DNA of 64,000 nucleotides. Origin: Limnephilus marmoratus (lineage: Eukaryota > Arthropoda > Insecta > Trichoptera > Limnephilidae). This document shows, one piece after another, positions 11,275-20,867 of this stretch. The stretch's first letter is position 1. Each line of letters starts with the position of its first letter. Under the pieces are notes generated by a model. The model searched no databases. It was not told where the DNA came from and saw only the letters and a list, made by a program, of their open reading frames with translations. The translations under genes and the position numbers were made by a program. The DNA lies in assembly GCA_917880885.1 (NCBI GenBank), contig OU862920.1, positions 44,055,019-44,119,018 of the forward strand, given 5' to 3'.

Positions 11275-11286
11275 CCTTGCCATACA

Positions 11287-11857
11287 GGAACATGTTAAAA
11301 TGTTCGACTGCCCAAACCAGGGGTGGCCTCTTATGGCCTCTTTTTCTGTTTGGCAGTAACGACGCTCACAGCTGATAAGGTTTTTATTATCAACTGCAAT
11401 TATTCTCGGCCCGTTCTTATTGATTTGCACCAGCATTGCATCCAGATGGGCTTGCATCTGCAATCACCACAGTCTTATCATGTGCATTGTAGTAACCTAA
11501 ATTTGGTACCTTCACGAGCGCCACTTTGAGATCATTAAATGCGTTCTTTTGGACGTCGCCCCAGTCATCTTGAATGTCCATGTTTCTTCCCGTTCTTTTC
11601 CGTAACAATTGCTTAAGGGGTTCTGTTACCGTTGCTAAATGGGGTATCCATTTTCCCACGAAATCCACTAAGCCCATAAAGCTCTGCAGTTCAGCGATAT
11701 TCGTTGGGGCTCTAAATTCCTTTATAACCAAGATATACTTGTCTAGTTGTTTAACTCCCTGTTCTGACAGTTCATGCCCTAGGAAGTGGATTTTCTTCAT
11801 TCCAAAAATGAATTTGTCGTCCCTCAAACTCATGCTATTTTCTTCTAACACTATCAT
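11287..11857 (-). pseudogene. Gypsy reverse transcriptase C-terminus and RNase H start
   Basis: From 11857 downward the minus strand encodes the thumb/connection part of a Gypsy reverse transcriptase: FLGHELSEQGVKQLDKY, FRAPTNIAELQSFMGLV, EPLKQLLRK, and then the RNase H start VVIADASPSG and CERRYCQTEKEA. The palm with its catalytic aspartates is absent, since gag sequence begins within about 50 nt upstream (about 11905). RNase H changes frame near 11430 and again near 11320, then continues on the far side of the inserted LINE at 7787. Confidence 0.85.
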
Positions 11858-11904
11858 AATTCTTTTTTTCCTTCCATGTCTCTGTTCCTACTCTGTTGAT
11901 TGAC

Positions 11905-12480
11905 TAACTTTCCATAGGTTTCATACCAAAGTTTCCTAATTGACGATCTATGGCTTCCAGTGCATTCGCTTCTGCAACTTTTCATCCAAACCGATCTTGT
12001 CCCCTGTTTTCAATATTTTTTTTCGGGGTTCTTCTGAATTACCCTTTTTAGTTATTTGGTCTATGATATGCTCGTTTTCTTTATTCACCAAACTGACACT
12101 TCTTGGCCTGTAGTCGAAGTCTGACAACAATTTTTTCGAACTTCTCATCCTGTTCCTGTTTTAGGAGACGAAACAGATGTCGCTTATATACTTTGCTCTG
12201 TTTAGGTGCAAAGTAGTTGTCTAATTTTTTGTTGTAACGTTTAACATCGCAATGAAGGTTCACCTTCAGTTGCATTAGCTTCCGGGATGTTGTAGAAAAT
12301 TTCTTGTAACTCGGGACCACCGATATATAAAAGACTAGCTATTTTCTTTGCCTCGGTGTTTATGCCTGTCGCCTCGAGGTAAAGGTTCAGACTTCTTTTC
12401 CATCTTTCCCAACGGGTAGAAACTGAACCAACCTCCCCTTCACATTCGAACCTCTCGAAAACTTCTCAATTTAATGCCAA
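11905..12480 (-). pseudogene. Gypsy gag remnant
   Basis: Minus-strand frames read FECEGEVGSVSTRWERW, then YLEATGI, IASLLYIGGPELQEIF, then after a shift NYFAPKQSKVYKRHLFR and EKIVVRLRLQAKKC, and after another shift ENEHIIDQITKKG. These are the conserved blocks of insect Gypsy gag, which forms the particle around the RNA. Protein order is right but at least two frameshifts break it. It stops near 11905 and the reverse transcriptase begins almost at once, so the region encoding protease and the palm has been deleted. The N-terminus ends abruptly at the edge of the repeat array. Confidence 0.8.
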
Positions 12481-12985
12481 GAAGGTATATGTCCGCAATT
12501 TAATGCTATACGGTAAATCTCCGCAATTTAATGCAAGTTGTACTATGTATTCATCGATATCTGCAAAATAATGCTTTTATTATTTTTTTCGAATCTTTCG
12601 AAAACTTCGCAATTTAATGCTATACTTGTAAATCTCCGCAATTTAATGCAAGTTGTACACTAAGTATTCATCGATATCCGCAATACAATGCTTTTATTAT
12701 CTTTTTCCGAACCTCTATAGGGGTATGTCCGCAATTTAATGCTATACCGGTACATCTCCGCAATTTAATGCAAATTGTGCACTAAGTATTCATCAATATC
12801 CGCAATATAATGCTTTTATTATTTTTTCCGAAACACTTGAAAACTTCGCAATTTAATGCCATGTAGAGGTATGTCCGCAATTTAATGCTATACCGGTACA
12901 TCTCCGCAATTTTATGCAAATTGTACACCAAGTATTCATTAATATCCGCAATATAATGCTTTTATTATTTTTTTTTTTTTTAAGT
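12455..12985. repeat. Long-period part of the leader array (about 130-bp units)
   Basis: Roughly four degenerate copies of a 105-140-bp unit. Each contains up to four CGCAATTTAATGC-like cores separated by different spacers (TATACCGGTACATCTC, AGTATTCATC, CTTTTATTATTTTTT). The same core builds the 18-bp array that follows, so the two arrays are related. Confidence 0.85.
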
Positions 12986-13019
12986 CATACTCATACTCAT
13001 ATTGCAACCTTACTGTAAC

Positions 13020-14165
13020 TAAATGCTCAGTCGCAATTGAATGCCCAGTCGCAATCTAATGGACAGTCTCAATTTAATGCCAAGTCGCAATTCAATGCCA
13101 ATTCGCAATTTAATTCATAGCCGCAATTCAATGCATAATCGCAATTTAATGCCAATTCGCAATTCAATGCCAAGTCGCAATTTAATGCCAAGTCGCAATT
13201 TAATGCCCAGCCGCAATTCAATGCAGAGTCGCAATTTAATGCCAAGTCACAATTGAATGCCCAGCCGCAATTTAATGCAAAGTCGCAATTTAATGCTAGT
13301 CGCAATTTAATGCCCCGCCGCAATTCAATGCAAAGTTGCAATTGAATGCCCAGCCGCAATTTAATGCAAAGTCGCAATTTAATGCAAGTCGCAATTCAAT
13401 GCCAATTCGCAATTTAATGCATAGCCGCAATTCAATGCATAATCGCAATTTAATGCCAATTCGCAATTCAATGCCAAGTCGCAATTTAATGCCAAGTCGC
13501 AATTTAATGCCAAGTCGCAATTTAATGCCCAGCCGCAATTCAATGCAGAGTCGCAATTTAATGCCAAGTCGCAATTGAATGCCCAGCCGCAATTTAATGC
13601 AAAGTCGCAATTTAATGCTAGTCGCAATTTAATGCCCAGCCGCAATTTAATGCAAAGTCGCAATTTAATGCAAGTCGCAATTTAATGCTCCGCCGCAATT
13701 CAATGCAAAGTTGCAATTGAATGCCCAGCCGCAATTTAATGCAAAGTCGCAATTTAATGCAAGTCGCAATTTAATGCCCCGCCGCAATTCAATGCAAAAT
13801 TGCAATTGAATGCCAGCCGCAATTTAATGCAAAGTCGCAATTTAATGCCCAGCCGCAATTCAATGCAGGTCGCAATTTAATGCCAAGTCGCAATTGAATG
13901 CCCAGCCGCAATTTAATGCAAAGTCGCAATTTAATACAAGTCGCAATTTAATGCTCCGCCGCAATTCAATGCAAAGTTGCAATTGAATGCCCAACCGCAA
14001 TTGAATGCCCTACCGCAATTTAATGCAAAGTCGTAATTTAAGGTCCAGTCGCAATTCAATGCCAAGTCGTAATTGAATGCCCGGCCGCAATTTAATGCAA
14101 AGTCGCAATTTAATGTCAAGTCACAATTCAATGCCAGGTCGTAATTTAATGCCCAACTGCAATAA
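13020..14165. repeat. 18-bp tandem array with core GCAATTTAATGC
   Basis: More than 60 head-to-tail copies of CGCAATTTAATGCCAAGT and variants (AAAGT, CCAGC, CCCCGC spacers; T/C/G at the core centre). Most units are 18 bp, some 17. Because 18 is a multiple of three, long artificial open frames appear on both strands; I do not regard them as genes. Within the array there are larger duplicated blocks, for example 13100-13280 against 13390-13600. It lies inside the LTR element, between the PBS and gag. Confidence 0.95.
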
Positions 14166-14479
14166 AAACTGCTCTCCACCGCACGATACTTTCGGTGATT
14201 ATCGAAGAACATTATATGTCTCTTACCACTCATTGTAATGTGTTACTCGAGTGACCTTGTATATATAATTCTGTATTTTTATTTATGATGTTTTTGTTTT
14301 TGTAATTGAATGTATCTGTATTTAATTGTAGATTTTTATAATTGTGAAATAACTGAGTTTTATAACTGGATAGTTCTCACGTAAGTGCAAACATCTGTAA
14401 AACCCCGTATAAATAAATAAATAAATTCATTTTAATAAGTAGGTAGGTATGGTTGACAATTCCATTGGTATATCACTTC

Positions 14480-14830
14480 CCTTAAATGCTCTCATAGGAA
14501 CCCAGAAAGTCTTCCGTTCATGGAGACACCCACAAACCACGCGATTGTGACGCAACCACAAGCACTCTGTAGATGTACTATCTTTATTAATGCTGGATTC
14601 CGTACTCCGTACACGGCACTACCCGAAATATACTGAACTAGATCATTTTTCACGTGCAGCCGTGGAGTTACCATGATTTCAAGCGATGTCAAATGCCTTT
14701 TTTCCAACATCAATCCATGCCTTCTCCACTAAATGCCCTCTTACATATTCTGGTAAAGTAATTCTAATAAACACGCCGTTTTTCCGACTTCCAAAACAAA
14801 TCTAACATTAATTTCATGTTCCGACGCCAT
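14480..14830 (-). pseudogene. Small decayed leader ORF of the LTR element
   Basis: On the minus strand an ATG at 14828-14830 starts MASEHEINVRFVLEVGK. The sequence then shifts to a frame with RITLPEYVRGHLVEKAW and shifts again to a 73-codon stretch. It precedes the repeat array, about 110 nt inside the PBS. It may be the original gag N-terminus or a separate upstream ORF. No domain is recognised. Confidence 0.4.
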
Positions 14831-14940
14831 TCCCGTCAAACGACAAATAATAGAACAACTACGCAACTGACAGCCAAATGAGTGCACTTACCTAGCTTTA
14901 CATTTTTTTTGTAAAAAATCCTTAGATTACTTACAGTTTA

Positions 14941-14951
14941 CCTCGTCGCCA
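14941..14951 (-). other. Primer-binding site
   Basis: The minus strand reads TGGCGACGAGG two bases inside the 5' LTR. TGG followed by a GC-rich stretch at this position is the standard complement of a tRNA 3' CCA end. The start resembles Arg-tRNA-primed insect elements, but I cannot assign the tRNA. Confidence 0.7.
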
Positions 14952-14953
14952 CA

Positions 14954-15153
14954 TGTAATGTACACTATGTAAAGGTTAATATTAAGAAAGAACAAGTAAC
15001 ACTCATCTTAACTGATATCGGCTCACGGCAAGCGTCCCCGCGTCTTCTCTATGCAGTCGGTCGCCCAGTACCGTCCTACGCCCCACAACTCCGCGCGCGC
15101 ACTGCCTGAGACGACAGAGTTATTCACAACTATACATGTGTGAATACACTACA
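14954..15153 (-). repeat. Long terminal repeat (5' LTR by coding direction)
   Basis: 200 bp, TG...CA, one difference from 6299-6498. It is followed by CATTC, the 5-bp target duplication, and then by the resumed RTE-like sequence. Confidence 0.93.
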
Positions 15154-15386
15154 CATTCTCTTCTATTATTCTGACTTTTGACACGGCCCGACTCAAGTAT
15201 CTGATTCACTTGATCGTGCCATGTCTTCCTCGGGCGTCCCCGACTTCTTCTACCATTCACATTTGCATCATATATTCTTTTTACACTACTTTCTTCGCTC
15301 ATTCGCTCTACGTGCCCAAACCATCTGAGGGTCCCTTTCTTAATTTTGCTCATTATTAAATTATTATTATACTTAGTTGCTATCAT
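15154..15386 (-). pseudogene. RTE-like LINE C-terminus, copy 1
   Basis: Minus-strand reading gives MSKIKKGTLRWFGHVERM, then RRSRGRPRKTWHDQV and NQILESGRV. This is the C-terminal tail common in insect endonuclease/reverse-transcriptase LINEs, probably RTE/BovB-like. Its end was separated by the LTR insertion and continues at 6298. Confidence 0.75.
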
Positions 15387-15402
15387 ATTTTACAATTTAC
15401 AA

Positions 15403-15860
15403 ATAGAGACGGACCGCCAAACAACTCGATCTTGGCACACACTCCTTGCCTCGTTCACATGCATACTTCGTCTCATACATGCTCTTTTATTATTCTGACT
15501 CTTGAAATGGCTCGACTCAAGTATCTGATTCACTTGGTCGTGCCATGTCTTCCTCGGGCGTCCCCGACTTCTTCTAGTATTCACATTTGCGTCATCATAT
15601 ATTCTCCTTACACTATTTTTCTCGTTCATTTGCTTTACATGCCCAACCAATCTAAGCGTCTCTTTCTTAATCTTACTCGTTACGCTTACATCAGGCTTAC
15701 ATTATGTGCGGATCATTATTATTCATTGCGGTCTACTTTCATCATTTCTCTACCAGTTCCGAGCCTCACAGCGAAGCATTAGGGTAGGTACCAGCACTCC
15801 ATTATGGACGGCTAGCTTCGCTTCTTTCGATAGTTTTTTAGACCGGGGTAATATAATTAC
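15403..15860 (-). pseudogene. RTE-like LINE C-terminus, copy 2
   Basis: A second, head-to-tail copy. From 15860 downward one reads LSKEAKLAVHNGVLVPTLM, a decayed stretch, TSKIKKETLRLVGHVKQM, RRSRGRPRKTWHDQV and NNKRACMRRSMHVNEAR. Several stops lie in the upstream half. It preserves the uninterrupted version of the site into which the LTR element inserted in copy 1. Confidence 0.75.
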
Positions 15861-16619
15861 ACTAAGAACAGTTTTACTCTGTATCTCAGTTGTCTTTTAC
15901 ACCATATACTCAATAATTTTGGTAATCATAGAAAAACTATTTGGTTATCGATCTGTTTTTAAAAATGTATATTGCATTGCTAGTTTTTTTAATATAAAAT
16001 AATTTCTATCAAATTCCGGCAAAGTATCTGTAGCCCTCCCCCCCCTCCGCCACGCATCACATAGCGTTACCCCGTTCCTACAAACTGAAGATTCCACGGA
16101 CTGGTAGCGGATCGGTAATAGTTGCATTTTAATAAAAAGGGTAGTGTCATAATAATTGAATCACGCTAGCTTCCTTAATATCGCTTTTACTTTTTTACTT
16201 TACTTAAGTTGACAATGGGCGTTGGCGTAACTTGACAATTCAAGCAATAATAAGCAATTTCTAAGTTATTAATGGAAAGGACTACATCCCGTTCGCTTAC
16301 ACTTTGCATTTCATATGATCTTTTTACAATGCTTAAATATTTGCGTGCCGGTACTAGATGATTCCGTCTGGGACATTTCCGGTAAAATATTGAATTTACC
16401 ATTTTTAGAAACATCACTCCAATTATACCCGTCTCTGTTTGTCGTGTGAAATAAAAATATATCAGAAAGAGACAATTATTATTGTTTAATTGGTTGAAGG
16501 AATTTGTAAAAATGAACTCCAACATTGTACAGGTGGTTAAGTCTACATTGTATAAATAGTCTTAAATTGGGTTTTCGGTTTTAATTGCTAACTTGTTTAG
16601 ATTAGGTGGTAATATTCAT
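15861..16619. other. Unassigned AT-rich DNA
   Basis: No gene or repeat recognised. A 112-codon minus-strand frame at 16187-16525 has no domain I recognise and reads as AT-rich noise. Confidence 0.4.
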
Positions 16620-16689
16620 CTGGGAGGCGGATATGTGTACCGCCGCCCCGAGAACCATTATTGGATAACCAACACCTTTGCCATAGAGG
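16620..16689 (+). mobile_element. SINE-A copy, 5' head, split by hAT-like insertion
   Basis: Begins TGGGAGGCGG and runs to GCCATAGAGG; resumes at 18988 with GCCATAGG. The order of blocks matches other SINE-A copies (head with CCGCCGCCCCG, then TTGGATAACCAACACC). Only the two pieces joined give the normal unit. Confidence 0.8.
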
Positions 16690-17090
16690 CAGGGCTGGGC
16701 AAAATACATGCATTGCTGTAATTAAAATACAAATTACAAAATACTTTTTCGCATGTATTTAAAATACGAAATACAAAATACTTTCAAGTCGTGTATTTGA
16801 AATACAAAATACAGTATTTTAACCATTTTTAAATTTCAAATACAAAATACAAAATACAAATTACAAAATACATTTGGTTTAGGTAGAACCTTTGGTTGCA
16901 ATAAATTGTCGTAAGTGCCCATATCTAAGAGTGCGTTTCCATAGAAGCAAAGCAGAGCATAGTGAAACAGAGACGTGCTAAAATTGACTAATCATATTGC
17001 TCAGGAGACACATCTCGTCTCCGCTCCACTTGTAAAGATTTGTGGTATAGGACTTAGGTGTTAGATTATAATAATTATTATTATAATAAC

Positions 17091-17320
17091 ACTAGCTGGT
17101 TCCCGGTATGCGTTGCACTGCAATATTCAAAGAAATAAATTGTTTCTCCCTGCATGTCCTTTCCCGTGCGTCCCCGTTCCCCTACCGCTTCCCTTTCCCC
17201 TCTTGCATTCCCCGTACACCTTCCCTGCCTACCCTCTCCCCTCTTCCGCTCCCCCATCCCGCCAATCCCTCCCGCGTTCCATATATTTAGTCCCAGAACA
17301 TTTTTCTATATTATAAAAAC
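17091..17320 (+). repeat. Repeat C copy (partial)
   Basis: Starts CTAGCTGGTTCCCGGTATGC, followed by a C/T-rich stretch, as at 47703. Dispersed repeat, class unknown. The C/T-rich part yields small open frames on three phases that I ignore. Confidence 0.6.
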
Positions 17321-17782
17321 AATCAATAAAATCTGGTACCTAACATAGGTACCTATTTAAAATATCTATAATTTTAAAAATCCAATGACAATTCTTTGGT
17401 TACAAAAAAAACAGCTGCCTGCTAAATTCATTTTCATCAAACGCGCGAACTGTCAAACGTGCGTAGTTAAAATAGTCGTTAAGTTTTCTGAAATTATCCC
17501 ATTTTCTGCGTAATTTTCTTAATTTTTCTTTCCGTAAGAACCTTCTAAAAGTATAAGAAAACTTTAAAAAAGTGAATGAAATAGGTAAAGTCATTTTGAA
17601 GTTATGGCGTGACCAAGGGAAACAAGGATTCATTTTTATATATAAATGGATGGCATTTGTGTAGCGAAGTTTTGTGTTATTTCACTTCAAGTGCGCTCTA
17701 CAGTAGTTAACTTAAAAACATTCTAGTATTCAGTCCAATATTTTATTTCTAGTATTCAGTCCATTATTTAATTATTCCAATA

Positions 17783-18370
17783 GTGCTCGATCAAAAACTG
17801 GGCGTACTGTACCGGGCCCGCAGATACTTTAATAGTACACAACTGCTAACCCTGTACAAATCACAAGTGCGCCCCACGGTTGAATTTGGCAGCCACCTCT
17901 GGTCTGGAGCTCCAAAATACCTGAAAAATACCCTCGACTCTGTGCAGAAACGGGCGGTCCGTTTAATAGATTCTCCCATCTTAAAAGACGGATTGCAATC
18001 TTTAGAGCACAGGCGTCGGGTTGGAATGCTATCCTTGTTCTACCGGTATTACAATGGAAGATGCTCCGAGGAACTAGCATCATTGATCCTTTCGGCACCG
18101 GTGCATAGTCGGGAAACACATTGTACACGGTTGACATTTGTCACATGAGAACGGGTCATTTCTTCGACTCGTTCTTGTGTTCAACAGCTCGGCTGTGGAA
18201 TGATTTGCCGGCCTCTGTGTTTCCTCCTTCCTACAACATGGGTCTCTTCAAGACCAATGTTCATTCCTTTCTCTCCTCAAAAAGACCCTCCACACAGCAT
18301 CCCAGATGACATAGGCCCTGAGGGAAATTATTTTCCTCAGGGCCTCCTGTGTGGAGTTAATGAAAAAAAA
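17783..18370 (+). pseudogene. LINE-T copy: reverse-transcriptase C-terminus and 3' end
   Basis: Encodes the LINE C-terminal region (LYKSQVRPTVEFGSHLWSG, LDSVQKRAVRLID, LEHRRRVGMLSLFYRYYNG, and after a frame change TARLWNDLPASVFPPS and KRPSTQHPR). A 16-nt deletion relative to the copy at 31855, near 18118, causes the frame change. The stop codon is followed by the compound hairpin and an A-run at 18361-18369. Only the 3' part of the LINE is present, so it is 5' truncated. Confidence 0.85.
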
Positions 18371-18520
18371 TCTAATACTATGATACAAGAGTGTACAATA
18401 CAAAGCAATGACTAGTATGATACAAAATGTACAATAACAGTGCTATTATAGCACAGGACAATAATAATAACTAGCATGAAGTAAAAAAAAAATGTACAGT
18501 ACATTATAAAGCAATGATAA

Positions 18521-18686
18521 GGGGGCATACATTAATTAGGTGAGCAGTTTTTCTTCCAAACTAGACTCCCCCCGCCCCTTGGTGAGATAATTTGGGCCAC
18601 TTCGTTTATTCTTTTCAAGTACCGTGAGATTTTGCTGAACCCCCCCCCCCTCCCTTTTTGAGCTCACATAATTAATGTATGCCCCC
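18521..18686. mobile_element. Small Harbinger-like MITE, TAA target site
   Basis: Inverted ends GGGGGCATACATTAATTA and TAATTAATGTATGCCCCC, flanked by TAA on both sides (18518-18520, 18687-18689). 166 bp, no coding capacity. The 3-bp TWA duplication points to PIF/Harbinger. Confidence 0.8.
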
Positions 18687-18987
18687 TAAGAGAACTACAA
18701 ATAATCATTAATAAAGAGTCCTATAGCAAAGGACAATAGTAGGTACAGGATTCTAGCGTTTTTAGTCTATGTATTATCTATGTGTGGTTATTTTTAATTA
18801 TCATTATTAAGATCACTAAATGTATTTGAAAATGTATTTTGAAGCCTTAAGTATTTGAAATACAAATTACAAAATACCTCAGCAGCAGGTAATTGAAAAA
18901 CCAATTACCAAATACATTGCATTTGAATATATTTGTATTTCAAATACGTATTTCAATTACAAGTTTTTCAAATACTGCCCAGCCCTG

Positions 18988-19127
18988 GCCATAGGTCACT
19001 CCAAGTGGTAAGCTATGTTTGGTGACTTAGCAGGGGTGTCCGGGTTCATGGTGTGAGGTTTGTCCGGGTCTTGTTAACGGATGCATCTACCCACCAGCTG
19101 CATGGCAGGACGGATTGGGATAGACTG
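18988..19127 (+). mobile_element. SINE-A copy, rest of the split unit
   Basis: Continues from 16689 with GCCATAGGTCACTCCAAGTG, the GGGTTCATGG segment and CAGCTGCATGG; it is then cut by the next, oppositely oriented SINE-A copy whose T-run starts at 19128. Confidence 0.75.
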
Positions 19128-19526
19128 TTTTTTTTACATTAGGTCAACACAGGAGGCCCTGAGGAAAATAATTTCCCACAGGGCCTATGTCATCTTTGGG
19201 GATGCTGTGTGAAGGGTCTTTTTAGGAAAGGAAGGAGAGCAAGTTCTGAAAAGGAAAAGGGATGAAGGGTAGGTAGGAATCTGGGAGTCAGTGTGTCCAG
19301 GAATCTATCCCTCCCACTGCGGTGAAAGGCTATGTTCCGAGAGAGTACGGCTGGAGAAGTCAAAGGGACTCCCTCAACACTCTCTCCCAATCCATCCTGC
19401 CATGCAGCTGGTGGGCAGAGATGCATCCGCCGCCAAGACCCGGATAATCCTCACCCCATGAACCCGGGCACCCCTGCTAAGTCACCAAACGTAGCGAACG
19501 ACTTGGGGTGACCTATCGCAGAGGTG
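19128..19526 (-). mobile_element. SINE-A copy
   Basis: On the minus strand: body with GGGTTCATGGGGTGAGG, then the shared LINE-T/SINE-A 3' tail and an A-run (T-run 19128-19136 on plus). The head is truncated after CACCTCTG. The inner hairpin arm is altered by one mismatch (CCCACAGGGCC). Confidence 0.85.
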
Positions 19527-19751
19527 ATTTTAGATTTTCACGGCCATAAGTATTTTTGTTATTAGTTTTTGGGGTATTATGCCGTGTATACCTCCTTCTT
19601 TAGCCAAAGTTTCGGACAGCGTTGCAGTGTCCATCATCAGGGCAGATGTGTAATCTCTTTCAACCCATCGCCTTGCAATGCAGTGGGAGAGATGGATTCA
19701 TATGTCTCTCACCCGCGACCTCCGGATTCGTAGTCGAAGTTCGCAATCTCA

Positions 19752-20204
19752 TTTTTTTTACAGTAGCTCCACATAGGAGGCCCTGAGAAAAATAATTTCC
19801 CTCAGGGCCTATGTCATCTAAGGGGATGCTGTGTGGAGGGTCTTTTTAAGGAAGGGAAGGATAGGAAGTTCTGGGAAGGAATAAGGTATGTAGGGTGGAT
19901 AGGAATCTGGGGTCAATGTGTCTAGGAGTGACGAACCTAAAATTCCATCCCTCCAAATGCGGTGCAAGGCGATGGGTCGAGAGAGTCCGGCTGGAAAGGA
20001 CAAAAGGCCTCCCTCAACCAAACTCTCTTATCCGGCCCGCCACGCAGCAGGGCAGACCTATCCGCCGCCACGTCCTGGACAAACCTGATACCATGAACCC
20101 GGGCACCCCTGCTTAGTCACCAAACGTAGCAAACTGCTTGCAGAGGTGTTGGTTATACAGTAATGGTTCCCGGGGCGGCGGTACCCATACCCGCTTCCCA
20201 AATT
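19752..20204 (-). mobile_element. SINE-A copy, essentially full length
   Basis: About 453 bp. The minus strand runs from AATTTGGGAAGCGGG through the GC-rich head, the GGGTTCATGG segment, a variable middle, to the tail with the compound hairpin and A-run. Useful reference copy: all blocks are present in order. It has no coding capacity. Confidence 0.88.
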
Positions 20205-20268
20205 GGAATACCTCGTTTACAATTAGTCCTTACTCAAGTCATCTTAGGTATGATTAGTCTATTGTATA

Positions 20269-20578
20269 TTTATCGGCGTAGTCCAGCGGTAAGGTTCTTG
20301 ACTCGCACTCCGAAGGTCGCGGGATTATAATTTGTGTTATTTGACAATTTATTTAGTAAAAATAATACATTTATTTTATATTTGCAGCACTTTCCAGAGT
20401 GGAAGATACTCTCAGTATCGCCCTGGTGTAAGACCACCATTCAGAATTGAAATGTTGCTTGACATGGCTTTAGCCGTGTTTGGTGACCAGATCTGAATAG
20501 TCAGGAACTTCCCAACCTTCCTCTTCCCTATCTCCTTCCCCTATCCACTACGTTGTGCGATATTCATGTAAAAACAAA
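20269..20578 (+). mobile_element. SINE-B copy with tRNA-like head
   Basis: Head GGCGTAGTCCAGCGGTAAGG (A-box-like), then an anticodon-arm-like CTCGCACTCCGAAGG and GTCGCGGGATT. The body contains GTGGAAGATACTCTCAG and CCGTGTTTGGTGACCAG. A deletion removes the CCCCAATTGGGG block; the copy ends with GCGATATTCATG and A-rich sequence. Confidence 0.85.
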
Positions 20579-20653
20579 ATAATCAAGATTTTTGAACCCT
20601 ACCCTAAATCCAAAATCAAATCCAAAATCAAATTCAAAATCAAATTCAAAATC

Positions 20654-20867
20654 ATGAGAACTGGTCGCTTCTTCGATTCGTTTTTGTGCTCAACAGCTCG
20701 GCTATCGAACGATTTGCCGGCCTCTGGGTTTTCCCCTTCCTACAACATGGGTCTCTTCAAGACCAATGTTAACTCCCTCTTCTCCTCAAAAAGACCCTCC
20801 ACACAGCATCTTAGATGACATAGGCCTTGAGGGAAATCGTTTTCTTAAGGGCCTCCTGTGTGGAGTT
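20654..20867 (+). pseudogene. LINE-T copy: last coding block and 3' end
   Basis: Encodes MRTGRFFDSFLCSTARL, NDLPASGFSPSYNMGLF and KRPSTQHLR, then the stop and the hairpin (arms weakened: GGCCTTGAGG with CTTAAGGGCC). It is joined at 20868 to the T-run of an inverted SINE-B. Upstream lies a small AAATCCAAAATC-type tandem stretch (20597-20653). Confidence 0.8.

Larger units (their letters stand above)
6299..15153 (-). mobile_element. Gypsy-type LTR retrotransposon, defective, with nested LINE
   Basis: An 8.9-kb element is bounded by two 200-bp direct repeats that begin TG and end CA, with the 5-bp duplication CATTC on both sides (6294-6298, 15154-15158). Coding direction is minus: PBS next to the right LTR, then leader with a repeat array, gag, truncated reverse transcriptase/RNase H, integrase, and a polypurine tract next to the left LTR. 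Gag is frameshifted, protease and most of the reverse transcriptase are absent, and an R1-clade LINE sits in RNase H. I see no envelope gene. The LTRs differ at only one position by my reading (about 6387 versus 15041), although the genes are badly decayed. Confidence 0.9.
16690..18987. mobile_element. hAT-like non-autonomous element with nested insertions
   Basis: Terminal inverted repeats CAGGGCTGGGCA (16690) and TGCCCAGCCCTG (ending 18987). The 8-bp target duplication is GCCATAGG on the right and GCCATAGAGG on the left, a 2-bp slip. Subterminal regions (16720-16880, 18815-18970) are packed with short ATTTGAAATACAAAATAC-like motifs on both strands, as in insect hAT MITEs. No transposase is seen. 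Inside lie a repeat-C piece, a LINE-T tail and a small TAA-flanked MITE. Confidence 0.8.

Noticed and set aside
8908..11463. One 851-aa gene
   Set aside because: It is an insertion chimera: codons above 11286 are Gypsy RNase H, those below 11275 belong to the R1-clade LINE.
13041..13610. Open frames of 71-104 codons on both strands across the array
   Set aside because: They arise because the repeat length is a multiple of three; periodic translations such as LALNCD are repeat artefacts.
13020..14165. CRISPR-like array
   Set aside because: Units are contiguous 17-18-bp repeats without unique spacers, inside a eukaryotic LTR element.
6299..15153. Endogenous retrovirus with envelope
   Set aside because: Coding sequence ends with the integrase tail at 6641, 130 bp from the polypurine tract; there is no room for or trace of an envelope gene.
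16187..16525. 112-codon minus-strand ORF
   Set aside because: AT-rich, no domain or splice context recognised.
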